From Glycomyces albidus (GTDB lineage: Bacteria > Actinomycetota > Actinomycetes > Mycobacteriales > Micromonosporaceae), in assembly GCF_009451885.1 (NCBI RefSeq), contig NZ_WIAO01000002.1:186001-250000 (forward strand): a stretch of DNA of 64,000 nucleotides. Direction: 5' to 3'. Below, one piece after another: positions 1 through 8,910 of the stretch. The notes under the pieces were generated by a model. That model saw only the letters and a program-made list of their open reading frames with translations, had not been told where the DNA came from and searched no databases. Position numbers and translations under genes: made by a program. The stretch's first letter is position 1; each line of letters opens with the position of its first letter.

Positions 1-1065
1 CTCGCCGAGCGGACCTCGATGTCGAAGGTCACCGCCTCGCAGATGATGGAGCGCCTCCAGACCCGCGGCCTCGTCGAGGTCGTCGGGTCCAAGTCGGGCG
101 GGCGCGGCCCCAACGCGTCGCTGTACGCGGCGGTGCCCACGTTCACATACGTCGTCGGCGTCGAGGTCGGGCCCGTGACGACCAAGGGCGCGTGCGCGGA
201 CTTCACCGGCCGCATCGTCGGCCGCGCGGAGATCGACGTGGAGGGCTCGACCGACCCGGTGGCGGTCGTGCGCCGCGTCGTGACCGACTCGGTGGCCGAC
301 GCGGGCATCGAGATGGCGAAGGTCCAGCGGATCACGCTCGGCACCCCCGGCGTCATCGACCCCGCCAGCGGCGACATCGGCTTCTCCTGGAACCTCCCGG
401 CCTGGCACCGCGGCCTGCGCACCGCCCTCAACGAGGAGTTCGCACCCGCGGTCGCGATCGAGAACGACGTCAACCTCGCGACCCTCGCCGAGCAGCGCTC
501 CGGCGGCGCCGGCGGCGCCGCCGACTTCGTGTACGCGTGGTTCGGCGGCGGCCTCGGGCTCGGCGTCATCCTCAACGGGCAGCTCTACCGCGGCGCCTCT
601 GGTGCGGCCGGTGAGATCGGCTTCCTCCCGGTGCCCGGCGGCGACCTGCCCACGGGCGGTGTCGTCACGCGGCTGTCGAAGGGCTCGTACCAGCGGGTCA
701 TCGGCGGGGACGCCGTGATCGACATCGGCGCGAAGCACGGCTTCGAGGCGGCCGAGCCCGAGGACGTGCTGACCGCGGCGCTCGCCGCGGGCGAGGCCGG
801 CGTGCCGTGCCTCGAGGAGATCGCGCGCGGGATCGCCCTCGGCATCGTGGCCGTCTGCGTCCTCCTCGACCCGACGGTCGTGGTCCTCGGCGGCCCGGTC
901 GGCTACGCCGGCGGCCTCGAACTCGCCGGCCGCGTCGCCGCCCAGACCTCGCAGCTCGCCCCGGTCAACCCGAGCGTGGTCGCGGGCACGGTCATCGAGG
1001 AGCCGATCATGCGCGGCGCGATCCTCCACGGCCTCGACGCGGTCCGAGAAAGCCTCTTCGACTGA
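1..1065 (+). CDS. ROK-family transcriptional regulator/sugar-kinase-like protein, 5' truncated by window edge
   Basis: The frame is open from base 1. Its first codons read as the recognition helix of a winged-helix DNA-binding domain (..SKVTASQMMERLQTRGLV), so only the extreme N-terminus is missing. The rest is a ROK actin-like ATPase fold: an N-terminal GVEVGPVTTKG phosphate loop, ENDVN carrying the usual catalytic Asp, then GAAGEIG. The zinc motif GxCGCGxxGCxE that normally follows GEIGH is absent, and the His after GEIG is Phe. ROK proteins with an HTH are usually sugar-responsive repressors of uptake and catabolic genes. The altered phosphate loop and lost zinc ligands suggest a sensor rather than an active kinase. 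No sugar genes follow it here. Confidence 0.85.
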   Translation, partial: LAERTSMSKVTASQMMERLQTRGLVEVVGSKSGGRGPNASLYAAVPTFTYVVGVEVGPVTTKGACADFTGRIVGRAEIDVEGSTDPVAVVRRVVTDSVADAGIEMAKVQRITLGTPGVIDPASGDIGFSWNLPAWHRGLRTALNEEFAPAVAIENDVNLATLAEQRSGGAGGAADFVYAWFGGGLGLGVILNGQLYRGASGAAGEIGFLPVPGGDLPTGGVVTRLSKGSYQRVIGGDAVIDIGAKHGFEAAEPEDVLTAALAAGEAGVPCLEEIARGIALGIVAVCVLLDPTVVVLGGPVGYAGGLELAGRVAAQTSQLAPVNPSVVAGTVIEEPIMRGAILHGLDAVRESLFD

Positions 1066-1140
1066 CCACATTCGACTGACGGCGGCCGGGCTTGCGGGCC
1101 GTTTCGCGGGCAGGGGCAGAGCCGTCGGGGGCCGTTTCTC

Positions 1141-1165
1141 GGGCCCCCGGTTCAACACCCTGACA
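1141..1165 (-). repeat. Dispersed intergenic repeat, copy 1 (inverted)
   Basis: On the minus strand this 25-mer is identical to the one at 4425-4449 and differs by one base from 4530-4554. Its core reads TTGAACCGGGGGCCC. Weaker similarity continues to about 1105. It lies between two convergent genes. Confidence 0.75.
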
Positions 1166-1234
1166 TGCGGGTCCGACAGGAACGGGCCCCAGGTGGCGGG
1201 GGATCCCCTGATCGGGTGCATTGGAAAAGGCGAA

Positions 1235-1266
1235 GGCCGCCCCGCCGCAAACGCGGCGGGGCGGCC
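1235..1266 (-). terminator. Strong hairpin terminator of the ABC permease operon
   Basis: A perfect 14-bp GC stem (1235-1248 with 1253-1266) closes an AAAC loop, 15 bp beyond the stop of the minus-strand permease gene. Confidence 0.7.
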
Positions 1267-1281
1267 GTTCGCATCAGGTTC

Positions 1282-2301
1282 CTACGCGGCGTCACGGCGT
1301 TTGAAGGACCAGGTCGCCAGGGCTCCGAAGAGGAGGACGATCGCGCCGAGCATCACACCCGCGTCGCCCCAGGTGATGACCATGACGTCGGGGTTCATGT
1401 CCATGCCGGACTCCTGCCAGTCGTACAGCTCGACCCGGCCGGTGATCCATGCGGTCACCCACGTGTACAGCGAGAGCCGCTCGGGGTACGGCACCGGCAG
1501 CGCCATCGTCGTCATCCGCACGACCAGGTCGCCGACGATGAGGTACCCCGCGATGACGCCTCCGGCGATCGCGGTGTGGCGCCCAAGCATCGCGAGCGAC
1601 GCACCCAGCGTCGTCATGCCCAGCGCCAGGATGCCGCTCCGCAGGAGGTACTCGAGGGTCTCCTCCCACCACTGGGCGTCGAGATTGCCGACGTCGCCGC
1701 GGACCGCGGCCGTGAGTATCAGCAGACCGAACCCGAGCGCCGTCAGAGCGACCACCGCGGCCGCGCAGACCGCCAGGGCCGCACCGAGTTTCGCGGCCCA
1801 GAGCTGCATCCGGTTCGGGTGCCACACCATCAGGTTCGACATGCCGCCGCTCGACCACTCGGCGCCGATCGCCGAGGAGGCCAGCATCATCATGATGAGC
1901 CCGGCGACGACCACAGCGCCGATGAGCAGGAACGGGCCCTCCTCCTCGAAGCTGAACGTGTACGTCCAGATGTAGCTCTCGGCCGACATGCCGACGTACG
2001 TCTCGCAGCGCTCCACATGCGTCAGCTCGGCGTACTCGGGGTCATCGACGGCCCAGGTGTAGTACTCGCTCTCGGTGAAGTAGTCCGGGTCGTCGACGCA
2101 GTCCTGGAAGTCCGGGTTCTCCGCGTTCCAGGCGTCGGCCTCGGCCTGCGCCTCGGCGAGCGCGGCCTCGCTCGGGCCCGTGCTGGAGATCGCCCACATG
2201 ATGCCGGCCATCGCGATCAGGCCCGCGAGCGCGAGGATCCCGAAGACCATGGTGAGCCGGCGGCGCAAGATGCGCCGCAGCTCGGCTTTGAACAGGTTCA
2301 T
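1282..2301 (-). CDS. ABC-2 type transporter permease
   Basis: A 339-aa integral membrane protein. It begins MNLFKAELRRIL, followed by one membrane helix and an acidic extracytoplasmic loop of about 90 residues with two Cys (DCVDD, ERCETY), then about five more hydrophobic segments. This is the usual plan of ABC-2 permeases of multidrug/antibiotic export systems, with a large loop after the first helix. The start was chosen because its ATG overlaps the stop of the upstream ATPase gene by 4 bp (ATGA at 2298-2301), the signature of translational coupling. The substrate is unknown. Confidence 0.88.
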   Translation of the reverse strand: MNLFKAELRRILRRRLTMVFGILALAGLIAMAGIMWAISSTGPSEAALAEAQAEADAWNAENPDFQDCVDDPDYFTESEYYTWAVDDPEYAELTHVERCETYVGMSAESYIWTYTFSFEEEGPFLLIGAVVVAGLIMMMLASSAIGAEWSSGGMSNLMVWHPNRMQLWAAKLGAALAVCAAAVVALTALGFGLLILTAAVRGDVGNLDAQWWEETLEYLLRSGILALGMTTLGASLAMLGRHTAIAGGVIAGYLIVGDLVVRMTTMALPVPYPERLSLYTWVTAWITGRVELYDWQESGMDMNPDVMVITWGDAGVMLGAIVLLFGALATWSFKRRDAA

Positions 2302-3350
2302 CGCTGCGCCTCCTCGGCCTCGGGACGGCCGTCGACGGCGACGGTGACGGGGACCTCGATGGGCGCGGCCGTCTCCGGCACCGCCACCGAGCCGCCGATC
2401 TGGACGGTCTGGCCGGGCATCGGGGCCGTGCCCGTGAGCTCCAGGAACACCGACTCGAGGTTCTTGGTCTGGGTCACCAGTTCCGACAGGTAGATCCCGG
2501 CCTCGGCGAGGGTCTGCGTGACCCAGGCGGCCTCGGGCGCGCCGGTGACGATGAGGCGGTCGCGTTCGACGATCGCGCCGACGCCCGGCTTCGCCGCCGT
2601 GAGCGCTTCGGCCGCTTCGGAGAGCGACGCGATGTCCGGGAACCGGACGCTCAGGGACGCGCCGGAGTGGCCGGCGATGATCTCGGCGACCGAGCCGTCG
2701 ACGATCCGCCGTCCCCTGGAGACGATCGTCATCGAGTCGCAGAGCTGCTGCACCTCGGACAGGAGGTGCGAGCTGACGACGACCGTGACGCCCTGCTCGT
2801 GGGCGAGCCACTGGAGCAGCTCGCGCATGTGGTGGATGCCCGCGGGGTCGAGGCCGTTCGCGGGCTCGTCCAGGATCAGCAACTGCGGCTGCTTGAGCAG
2901 CGCCTGCGCGACCGCGAGCCGCTGCCGCATGCCCAGCGAATAGCCCTTCACGGACGCCTTCGCGGCGTCGCGCAGGCCCACCTGCTCCAGGACCGCCTCC
3001 ACGCGCTCCTTGGGGATCCCGGCGCTCTCGGCCAGGAGCTGGAGCGTCAGCCGCCCCGAGAAGTGCTTGAAGAACTGCGGCGACTCGACGACGGCGCCGA
3101 TGCGCGACACGACCTGCGGGAGGCGGTGCGGCACCTCCTCGCCGAAGATCCGCATGGTCCCGCCGTCGACGCGGATGAGCCCGAGCAGGGCCCGCAGCGT
3201 CGTCGTCTTGCCGGACCCGTTGGGGCCCAGGAACCCGTGCACCTGGCCGGCGGCAACCTCGAGGTCGAGGCCGTCCAACGCGTTGTGCGGCTGGCGGAAG
3301 CTCCTTCTATAGGTCTTCCGCAGCCCCGATATCTCGATGATGGAGGGCAT
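2298..3350 (-). CDS. ABC transporter ATP-binding protein (drug/antibiotic-export type)
   Basis: 350 aa. Walker A GPNGSGKTT is at residues 42-50, the signature YSLGMRQR near 137-144, and Walker B LLILDEPANGLD near 157-168. An H-loop follows (VSSHLL), then a C-terminal accessory domain of about 120 residues ending in a Pro/Val-rich tail. The long C-terminal domain is typical of DrrA/CcmA-like ATPases that pair with ABC-2 permeases, which is the gene directly downstream. ATG at 3350 has a modest GGAAATGAG Shine-Dalgarno. Direction of transport is inferred as export. Confidence 0.9.
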   Translation of the reverse strand: MPSIIEISGLRKTYRRSFRQPHNALDGLDLEVAAGQVHGFLGPNGSGKTTTLRALLGLIRVDGGTMRIFGEEVPHRLPQVVSRIGAVVESPQFFKHFSGRLTLQLLAESAGIPKERVEAVLEQVGLRDAAKASVKGYSLGMRQRLAVAQALLKQPQLLILDEPANGLDPAGIHHMRELLQWLAHEQGVTVVVSSHLLSEVQQLCDSMTIVSRGRRIVDGSVAEIIAGHSGASLSVRFPDIASLSEAAEALTAAKPGVGAIVERDRLIVTGAPEAAWVTQTLAEAGIYLSELVTQTKNLESVFLELTGTAPMPGQTVQIGGSVAVPETAAPIEVPVTVAVDGRPEAEEAQR

Positions 3351-3449
3351 GAACTCATTTCCGTGTGAGACGAGGCCGGTCTGCGGTGACGGGCACCGGA
3401 TGTGCTGCGGCGGACGCGGCGGAACTCATGTGACGTTACCTGTGAGACG
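3351..3449. repeat. Pair of imperfect direct repeats upstream of the exporter operon
   Basis: GAACTCAT followed by TGTGAGACG occurs at 3351-3372 and again at 3422-3449 with a longer spacer. Both lie in the 234-bp gap between two divergent ABC ATPase genes, so they could be regulator sites. No regulator is identified. Confidence 0.3.
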
Positions 3450-3584
3450 CCACTCGAGCCCGTACCGTTGCACGGCGGCCGGTCCGCCCTCGGGCCGCCC
3501 AGGCGGGGGCTCGCCCGTGTGTCCTACTCCCACCGCGCCGCCCGCCCCCGACCGTACGGCCGGGGCGCGTGGTTTCATTGACCC

Positions 3585-4376
3585 GTGGCTCAGTCTGAAC
3601 GCGTCCTCGACCTGTCCGGCGTCACCGTACGACGCGGCGGCAACCAGCTCCTCGACGGCGTCGACTGGCAAGTCGACGCCGACCAGCGGTGGGTCGTCCT
3701 CGGCCCCAACGGGGCGGGGAAGACGACGCTGCTCAACCTAGCGGCCGCGCGCAACCACCCCACCTCCGGCGTCGTCGAGATCCTCGGCGAGCGCCTCGGC
3801 CGCGTCGACGTGTTCGAGCTGCGCCCCCGCATCGGACTCACCACCACTCAGATCGCCGACGCGATCCCGAACGACGAGAAGGCGTTCGACGTCGTCCGCA
3901 CCGCCGCCTGGGGCATGATGGGCCGCTGGCGCGAGCAGTACGACCCGCAGGACGACGAGCGCGCCGCCTCGCTCATGCGCTGGCTCGGCGTCGCCCAGCT
4001 CCGGGACCGGCTCTTCGGGACCCTCTCGGAAGGCGAGCGCAAGCGCGTCCTCATCGCCCGCGCGCTCATGACCGACCCTGAGCTGCTCCTCCTCGACGAG
4101 CCCGCCGCCGGCCTCGACCTCGGCGCCCGCGAAGCGCTCGTCGCGACCCTCGGCGGCCTCGCCCGCGACGAAGGCGCCCCGGCCCTGGTCCTGGTCACCC
4201 ACCACGTCGAGGAGATCCCGCCGGGCTTCACCCACGCACTGGTCCTCTCGGGCGGCGGCGTCATCGCCGCGGGCCCGATCGCCGAGGCCCTCACCTCCGA
4301 GAGCCTCTCCAAGGCGTTCGGCCTCCCCCTGACCCTCACCGCCAACGGCAACCGCTTCACCGCCACCGCCGCCTGA
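3585..4376 (+). CDS. Orphan ABC transporter ATP-binding protein
   Basis: 263 aa from a GTG start (VAQSERVLDL). Walker A GPNGAGKTT is at residues 40-48, the signature LSEGERKR at 147-154, and Walker B LLLLDEPAAGLD near 167-178, followed by a TH-H loop. It resembles stand-alone actinobacterial and Firmicutes YlmA/ModF-like ATPases, which occur without an adjacent membrane partner, and none is encoded on either side here. The role is therefore unknown (cofactor or metal transport, or a soluble ABC function). A TTTCAT hexamer ends 6 nt before the GTG, so a leaderless start is possible. Confidence 0.85.
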   Translation: MAQSERVLDLSGVTVRRGGNQLLDGVDWQVDADQRWVVLGPNGAGKTTLLNLAAARNHPTSGVVEILGERLGRVDVFELRPRIGLTTTQIADAIPNDEKAFDVVRTAAWGMMGRWREQYDPQDDERAASLMRWLGVAQLRDRLFGTLSEGERKRVLIARALMTDPELLLLDEPAAGLDLGAREALVATLGGLARDEGAPALVLVTHHVEEIPPGFTHALVLSGGGVIAAGPIAEALTSESLSKAFGLPLTLTANGNRFTATAA

Positions 4377-4424
4377 TTCACCCCGGCCGGGAGGCCCGCC
4401 CGGGCCGGTTCTGTCAGACCTGTC

Positions 4425-4462
4425 TGTCAGGGTGTTGAACCGGGGGCCCTGCGAACGGGCCC
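4425..4462 (+). repeat. Dispersed intergenic repeat, copy 2
   Basis: The first 25 bases are identical to the reverse complement of 1141-1165. It continues with TGCGAACGGGCC, which is shared with copy 3. The GGGCCC..GGGCCC ends make an imperfect hairpin. It sits downstream of the orphan ABC ATPase gene. Confidence 0.8.
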
Positions 4463-4529
4463 AAGTGCCTCTGACCGTGCCCGTGACACGGCCTTGGAAT
4501 CCCGAACCGGCCGTTCCGTCGCACCCCCG

Positions 4530-4566
4530 TGTCAGGGTCTTGAACCGGGGGCCCTGCGAACGGGCC
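4530..4566 (+). repeat. Dispersed intergenic repeat, copy 3
   Basis: The copy lies 105 bp after copy 2 in direct orientation, with one mismatch in 37 positions. Similarity to the flank of copy 1 extends to about 4590 (CTGC..CTCCGTCCCTGCCC). Confidence 0.8.
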
Positions 4567-4637
4567 GCTGCGGCTCCGTCCCTGCCCTCCGACCCGTCTC
4601 ACACGCGCAGCGGTCGTCGCGCCAGGCGTGGCTCGGC

Positions 4638-4643
4638 TACGCT
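4638..4643 (+). promoter_or_regulatory. -10-like TACGCT of a probable leaderless promoter
   Basis: TACGCT ends 6 nt before the GTG at 4650, and no Shine-Dalgarno precedes that codon. If transcription starts 7 nt after the hexamer, the mRNA begins at the GTG. Confidence 0.4.
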
Positions 4644-4649
4644 GACCCG

Positions 4650-6029
4650 GTGAGATTCCGGTGGTGGCGTGCGACGGTCCTGACGGCCGTCGCCGCTTTG
4701 GCGCTCGTATACCTGGCCGGTCTGACCCGCCTCGGGGAAGCCGAGGCCGAGCAGCTCCACGAGGTCCCCGCGCTCGCGGCCGACCCGACGGCCGAACTCG
4801 CCGCAATGCGCGAGGCCGCCCCCGTCGGCGGCGACGACCCGGCCGCCGCGCTCGACGCCGCGCTGGCCGACTCCGAGACCGCGGCCGACCTCGTGGCCGC
4901 CGTCCCCACCGCCGACACCGGTGAACTCGGCGCGGCCCTCGCGGCCCTGTACGAGGCCGGCGGCGGGCTCGACCCGATCGAGGTCACCGACTTCTTCGCC
5001 GACCTCGGCGAGGAGCCGACCGCGTGGCTCGCGGTCCTCTACCCCTCGGTGATCGCCGAGATGCCCGGTGCGCCATTCGACGCCCGCATGGCCGCCAACC
5101 AGCTCGTCCTCGAAGCCACCACCGCCGCCTCCGCCTCGTACGACAGCCCCGAGCGCCCCTGGACCGACGAGGCCGCGCGGCCCCCGCGCGCCGAGCTCGA
5201 CCAGCTCATAGGCACCGACCGCCGCTTCCTCTACCTCGACCCGTACAACAACGCGGGCGACGGCTCCTGGATCGAGGTCGTCGGCGACCTCGACACCGCG
5301 GCGAACGTCGCGGTCCTCGTCCCCGGCGGCTCGGCCGTGCTCTCCAGCGCGAACTTCGACCTCTACTACAACCGCGCGAAGTCCTTCGTGGACGCCTCCG
5401 ATGGCGAGCTCGCCGTCGTCGTCTGGGCCGCCGCCTCGTGGCCCTCCGGCTGGATCGAGGAGTCCTGGGCCTCGTGGTCGCAGGTCGCCGCCGAGAGCCT
5501 CGCGTCGTTCACGTTCGACCTGCGCAACCAGATCGGCGACGACGTCCCCCTGACCTTGGCCGGCCACTCGTACGGCGGCGCGGTCATCGGCTACGCCGAG
5601 ACCTACGACCTCGAAGGCGACCAGGTCCTCCACATCGCGTCCGCGGGCATGGGCAACGACGTCTACAGCCCCGAGGACTACACCGAGCCGTGCCGCGACC
5701 GGTTCTCGATCACCGCGCCCGGCGACCCGATCTCCTACGTCCAGGGCATGCCGTACGTCCCGCTCCTGGGCCACGGCGCCGACCCCGACGACTTCCCCGG
5801 CGTGCGCAACCTCGCCACCGGCAGCCTTCCCGACGACCCGGACGCGGTCGACGACTACGGCGTCAGCCTCGCCGAGCAGGGCATCTCCGGTAAGACCGTC
5901 GAAGGGGTCCACTCGCACTCGGAGATCTTCTACCCCGAGTCCGACGCCTGGAACAACATCCTCAAGGTCCTTCTCAACGAGGAGCCCGAGCTCGCCGACG
6001 AGCAGCCCGAGGCCAACGACGCCTGCTGA
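4650..6029 (+). CDS. Secreted or membrane-anchored alpha/beta hydrolase (DUF1023-like)
   Basis: 459 aa. A basic N-terminus (VRFRWWRATV) and one hydrophobic helix form a signal anchor or uncleaved signal peptide. After an acidic Ala-rich stretch comes an alpha/beta-hydrolase core: VLVPGGSA for the oxyanion region, the nucleophile elbow GHSYGGAV near residue 307, and a late GVHSHSE supplying the likely catalytic His. DUF1023 hydrolases are common, mostly uncharacterised actinobacterial proteins. The start is the GTG directly after a -10-like hexamer; earlier in-frame codons would run through the repeats. No operon partner is present. The substrate cannot be inferred. Confidence 0.78.
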   Translation: MRFRWWRATVLTAVAALALVYLAGLTRLGEAEAEQLHEVPALAADPTAELAAMREAAPVGGDDPAAALDAALADSETAADLVAAVPTADTGELGAALAALYEAGGGLDPIEVTDFFADLGEEPTAWLAVLYPSVIAEMPGAPFDARMAANQLVLEATTAASASYDSPERPWTDEAARPPRAELDQLIGTDRRFLYLDPYNNAGDGSWIEVVGDLDTAANVAVLVPGGSAVLSSANFDLYYNRAKSFVDASDGELAVVVWAAASWPSGWIEESWASWSQVAAESLASFTFDLRNQIGDDVPLTLAGHSYGGAVIGYAETYDLEGDQVLHIASAGMGNDVYSPEDYTEPCRDRFSITAPGDPISYVQGMPYVPLLGHGADPDDFPGVRNLATGSLPDDPDAVDDYGVSLAEQGISGKTVEGVHSHSEIFYPESDAWNNILKVLLNEEPELADEQPEANDAC

Positions 6030-6032
6030 CAC

Positions 6033-6066
6033 GCGAACGGGCGCGGCTCCGGCCGCGCCCGTTCGC
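6033..6066. terminator. Bidirectional hairpin between convergent genes
   Basis: A perfect 15-bp stem (6033-6047 with 6052-6066) with a TCCG loop lies between the hydrolase stop and the lipB stop. Confidence 0.75.
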
Positions 6067-6074
6067 CGTCTCGA

Positions 6075-6851
6075 CTAGTCCCGCTCGAGCAGCAGCCCGA
6101 GGTGCTTCTCGACGACCGGGAGGACCTCCTCGACCGTGACGTCCCGGCCCAGCTCCTGCGAGAGGCTCGTGACGTCGGCGTCGGTGATCGCGCACGGCGC
6201 GATCCGGTCCCAGTAGGTCATGTCCGGGTCGCAGTTGAGCGCGAACCCGTGCATGGTCGTCGCCCAGCGGACCCGCACGCCGATCGCGCAGATCTTCCGC
6301 TCCGGGCCCTTCTCGTCCTCCGGCAGCCACACCCCGGTCCGGTCGCGCAGCCGCCCGCGCGCCGAGGTCACGCCGAACTCGTGGACCACGGCCGTGATCA
6401 TGTCCTCGACCCGGCGCACGTAGCCGACCACATCGACCTTGTTGCGCATCTTCATGATCGGGTACCCGACGAGCTGGCCGGGCCCGTGCCAGGTGATCTG
6501 GCCGCCGCGGTCGGTCGTGACGACCGGGGTGCCGTCCTGCGGCAGCGCCCACGTCTCGGTGCGCCGGCCCGCGGTGTACACGCTCGGGTGCTGGAGCAGG
6601 AGCACGGTGTCGCCGATCTCGTCGTCGATCCGCCGCTGCTGGAGCTCCTTCTGGTAGTCCCACGCCTCCTGGTAGTCCATGAGGCCGCGCTTCTCGACCG
6701 TGATGCCCTCCACGGTCGTGGTCGCTACAGGAGCGGTCTCGATCGGCGCGGTCTCCACGGGGCCGCCGGCGCTGCCGATGCCGGTGCCGTGCTTCGCGGT
6801 GCTGTCGACGGTGATGCCGCGGGCGCCCGCGGTCCCCACTGGTGCGGTCAT
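6075..6851 (-). CDS. lipB: Octanoyl-[ACP]:protein N-octanoyltransferase LipB
   Basis: 258 aa. LipB transfers octanoate from octanoyl-ACP to lipoyl domains, the first step of lipoate synthesis. The motif [12 protein letters not shown] is at residues 115-126. The catalytic pair is Lys186 (KICAIG) and Cys220 (IAPCAI), 34 residues apart as in the characterised mycobacterial enzyme. The first 57 residues are a low-complexity Thr/Ala/Gly/Pro extension absent from typical LipB. Met58 (MDYQEAW) would give a standard length, but TAGGGT 6 nt before codon 1 favours the long start. It is monocistronic and lies 35 kb from lipA, instead of beside it as in many relatives. Confidence 0.95.
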   Translation of the reverse strand: MTAPVGTAGARGITVDSTAKHGTGIGSAGGPVETAPIETAPVATTTVEGITVEKRGLMDYQEAWDYQKELQQRRIDDEIGDTVLLLQHPSVYTAGRRTETWALPQDGTPVVTTDRGGQITWHGPGQLVGYPIMKMRNKVDVVGYVRRVEDMITAVVHEFGVTSARGRLRDRTGVWLPEDEKGPERKICAIGVRVRWATTMHGFALNCDPDMTYWDRIAPCAITDADVTSLSQELGRDVTVEEVLPVVEKHLGLLLERD

Positions 6852-6857
6852 GGTTCG

Positions 6858-6863
6858 ACCCTA
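6858..6863 (-). promoter_or_regulatory. -10-like TAGGGT of a probable leaderless lipB promoter
   Basis: On the minus strand TAGGGT is followed by 6 nt and then the lipB ATG at 6851, with no Shine-Dalgarno between. Confidence 0.45.
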
Positions 6864-7002
6864 GACCTCCGCGCGCCCCGGCGGCCACCGTACGACGGCT
6901 GCGTCACGGACGTTCCACGCGTGCCTCACGCCCGTAATGTGCAGGTCTTCTTTATGAGGCCGTTACTTAATTGCCGACTAGTTGCTGCCGTCGGCCGCCC
7001 CG

Positions 7003-7032
7003 GTGACCGCGCGTGAGCTGTCACACTACTAT
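7003..7032 (+). promoter_or_regulatory. Candidate promoter of the amino-acid importer operon
   Basis: GTGACC (7003-7008), an 18-bp spacer, then TACTAT (7027-7032), inside the most AT-rich part of the 253-bp gap before the importer genes. The assignment rests on motif and position only. Confidence 0.35.
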
Positions 7033-7104
7033 TCCTAAGGTATTTAAAGCCCAATCCGCTCGCCCCGCGCCAGTCGAGGGTTGCACACGACCACAGGGAT
7101 ACGA

Positions 7105-7857
<753 letters not shown>

Positions 7858-7906
7858 GCCACCCGAACACCGCACCGTCAGCCCCACCATAAGGAAGGAA
7901 ACAGCT

Positions 7907-8836
7907 ATGCGCGCATTCCGCAAGGCCGCCGCCGCGATCGCGGCCGCCGGCCTCATGACCCTGGCCGCCTGCTCCGGCGAGGCCAGCCAGGACGCCGAAG
8001 AGCAGGAGTCGCGGGAGGAGTCCGTAGGCGAGTACTCGCTCGAGCAGGCCTCCGAGGTCCCCGCGGGCTACATCCAGGACATCAAGGACAAGGGCTACAT
8101 CACCGTCGGCATCAAGTACGACCAGCCGCTGGCCGGGCAGATGAACACCGCCACCGGCGAGGTCGAGGGCTTCGACGCCGAGATGGCCCGCCTGCTCGCC
8201 ACCTACATCTTCGGCGAGGTCACCGAGGGCGAGGAGGGCAACCTCCGGTTCGTCGAGACCACCTCGCAGAACCGCGAGACGTACATCAACGACGGCACCG
8301 TCGACGTGGTCATCGCGACCTACTCGATGTACCCCGAGCGCCTGAGCCAGTTCGACTTCGCCGGCCCGTACTTCGAGACCGGCCAGAACGTCATGGTCGC
8401 GGCCGACAACACCGACATCAACTCGGTGGCCGACCTCGCCGGCAAGGACGTGTGCATCGCCGAGGGCTCCGGCTCCATCGCGAACCTCCAGGCAGAGAAC
8501 CCTGAGGCCACGATCACGCCGCTCGCCGACTACGCCGCCTGCGCCCAGGCGCTCGAGAACGGCCAGACCGACGCCGTGAGCACCGACGAGACCATCCTCT
8601 ACGGCTTCACCGTGGACCGTCCGGACGCCTTCCGCGTCCTCGACTCGTCGAACATCTTCACCGAAGAGCCCTACGGCATCGCCATGCCGCTCGGCGAGAC
8701 CGACGCCCGCAACTTCGTCAACGACATGATCGACGAGATCCTCGCCAACGGCGACTGGGAGAAGGCCTTCGACCTGACCTACGGCGGCGCCGGAATGCCG
8801 CTGCCGGAAACGCTTCCGGCCCCCAACCGCTACTAG
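7907..8836 (+). CDS. gluB: Glutamate-type solute-binding lipoprotein
   Basis: 309 aa with a lipoprotein signal: MRAFRKAAAAIAAAG, a hydrophobic stretch, and a lipobox LAAC with the Cys near residue 23. The mature part is a family-3 periplasmic binding protein (ITVGIKYDQPLAGQ, FDAEMARLLA, FAGPYFETGQNVMV, AEGSGSIANLQ). It delivers the amino acid to the two permeases downstream. A strong AAGGAAGGAAA ribosome site precedes the ATG. A perfect hairpin follows the stop, which may let this component be made in excess of the membrane subunits. Confidence 0.92.
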   Translation: MRAFRKAAAAIAAAGLMTLAACSGEASQDAEEQESREESVGEYSLEQASEVPAGYIQDIKDKGYITVGIKYDQPLAGQMNTATGEVEGFDAEMARLLATYIFGEVTEGEEGNLRFVETTSQNRETYINDGTVDVVIATYSMYPERLSQFDFAGPYFETGQNVMVAADNTDINSVADLAGKDVCIAEGSGSIANLQAENPEATITPLADYAACAQALENGQTDAVSTDETILYGFTVDRPDAFRVLDSSNIFTEEPYGIAMPLGETDARNFVNDMIDEILANGDWEKAFDLTYGGAGMPLPETLPAPNRY

Positions 8837-8855
8837 GCCCGCAACCGTTCGGTGA

Positions 8856-8890
8856 GGCGGCGGCGGCCGCGTGAGACGGCCGCCGCCGCC
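8856..8890 (+). promoter_or_regulatory. Intercistronic hairpin between binding protein and permeases
   Basis: A perfect 14-bp stem (8856-8869 with 8877-8890) with a 7-nt loop lies just before the GGAGGAG of the first permease. It could stabilise the upstream mRNA or attenuate read-through. Confidence 0.55.
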
Positions 8891-8910
8891 CGCCTTATGG
8901 AGGAGTCCGC

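Noticed and set aside
1165-2493. 442-codon plus-strand frame across the ABC permease
   Set aside because: Arg/His/Pro-rich composition typical of a wrong frame in GC-rich DNA; the minus strand encodes membrane helices and is translationally coupled to its ATPase.
4599-6032. 477-codon minus-strand frame opposite the hydrolase
   Set aside because: Low-complexity product, fully antisense to an alpha/beta hydrolase with visible catalytic motifs, and it would run through the terminator at 6033-6066.
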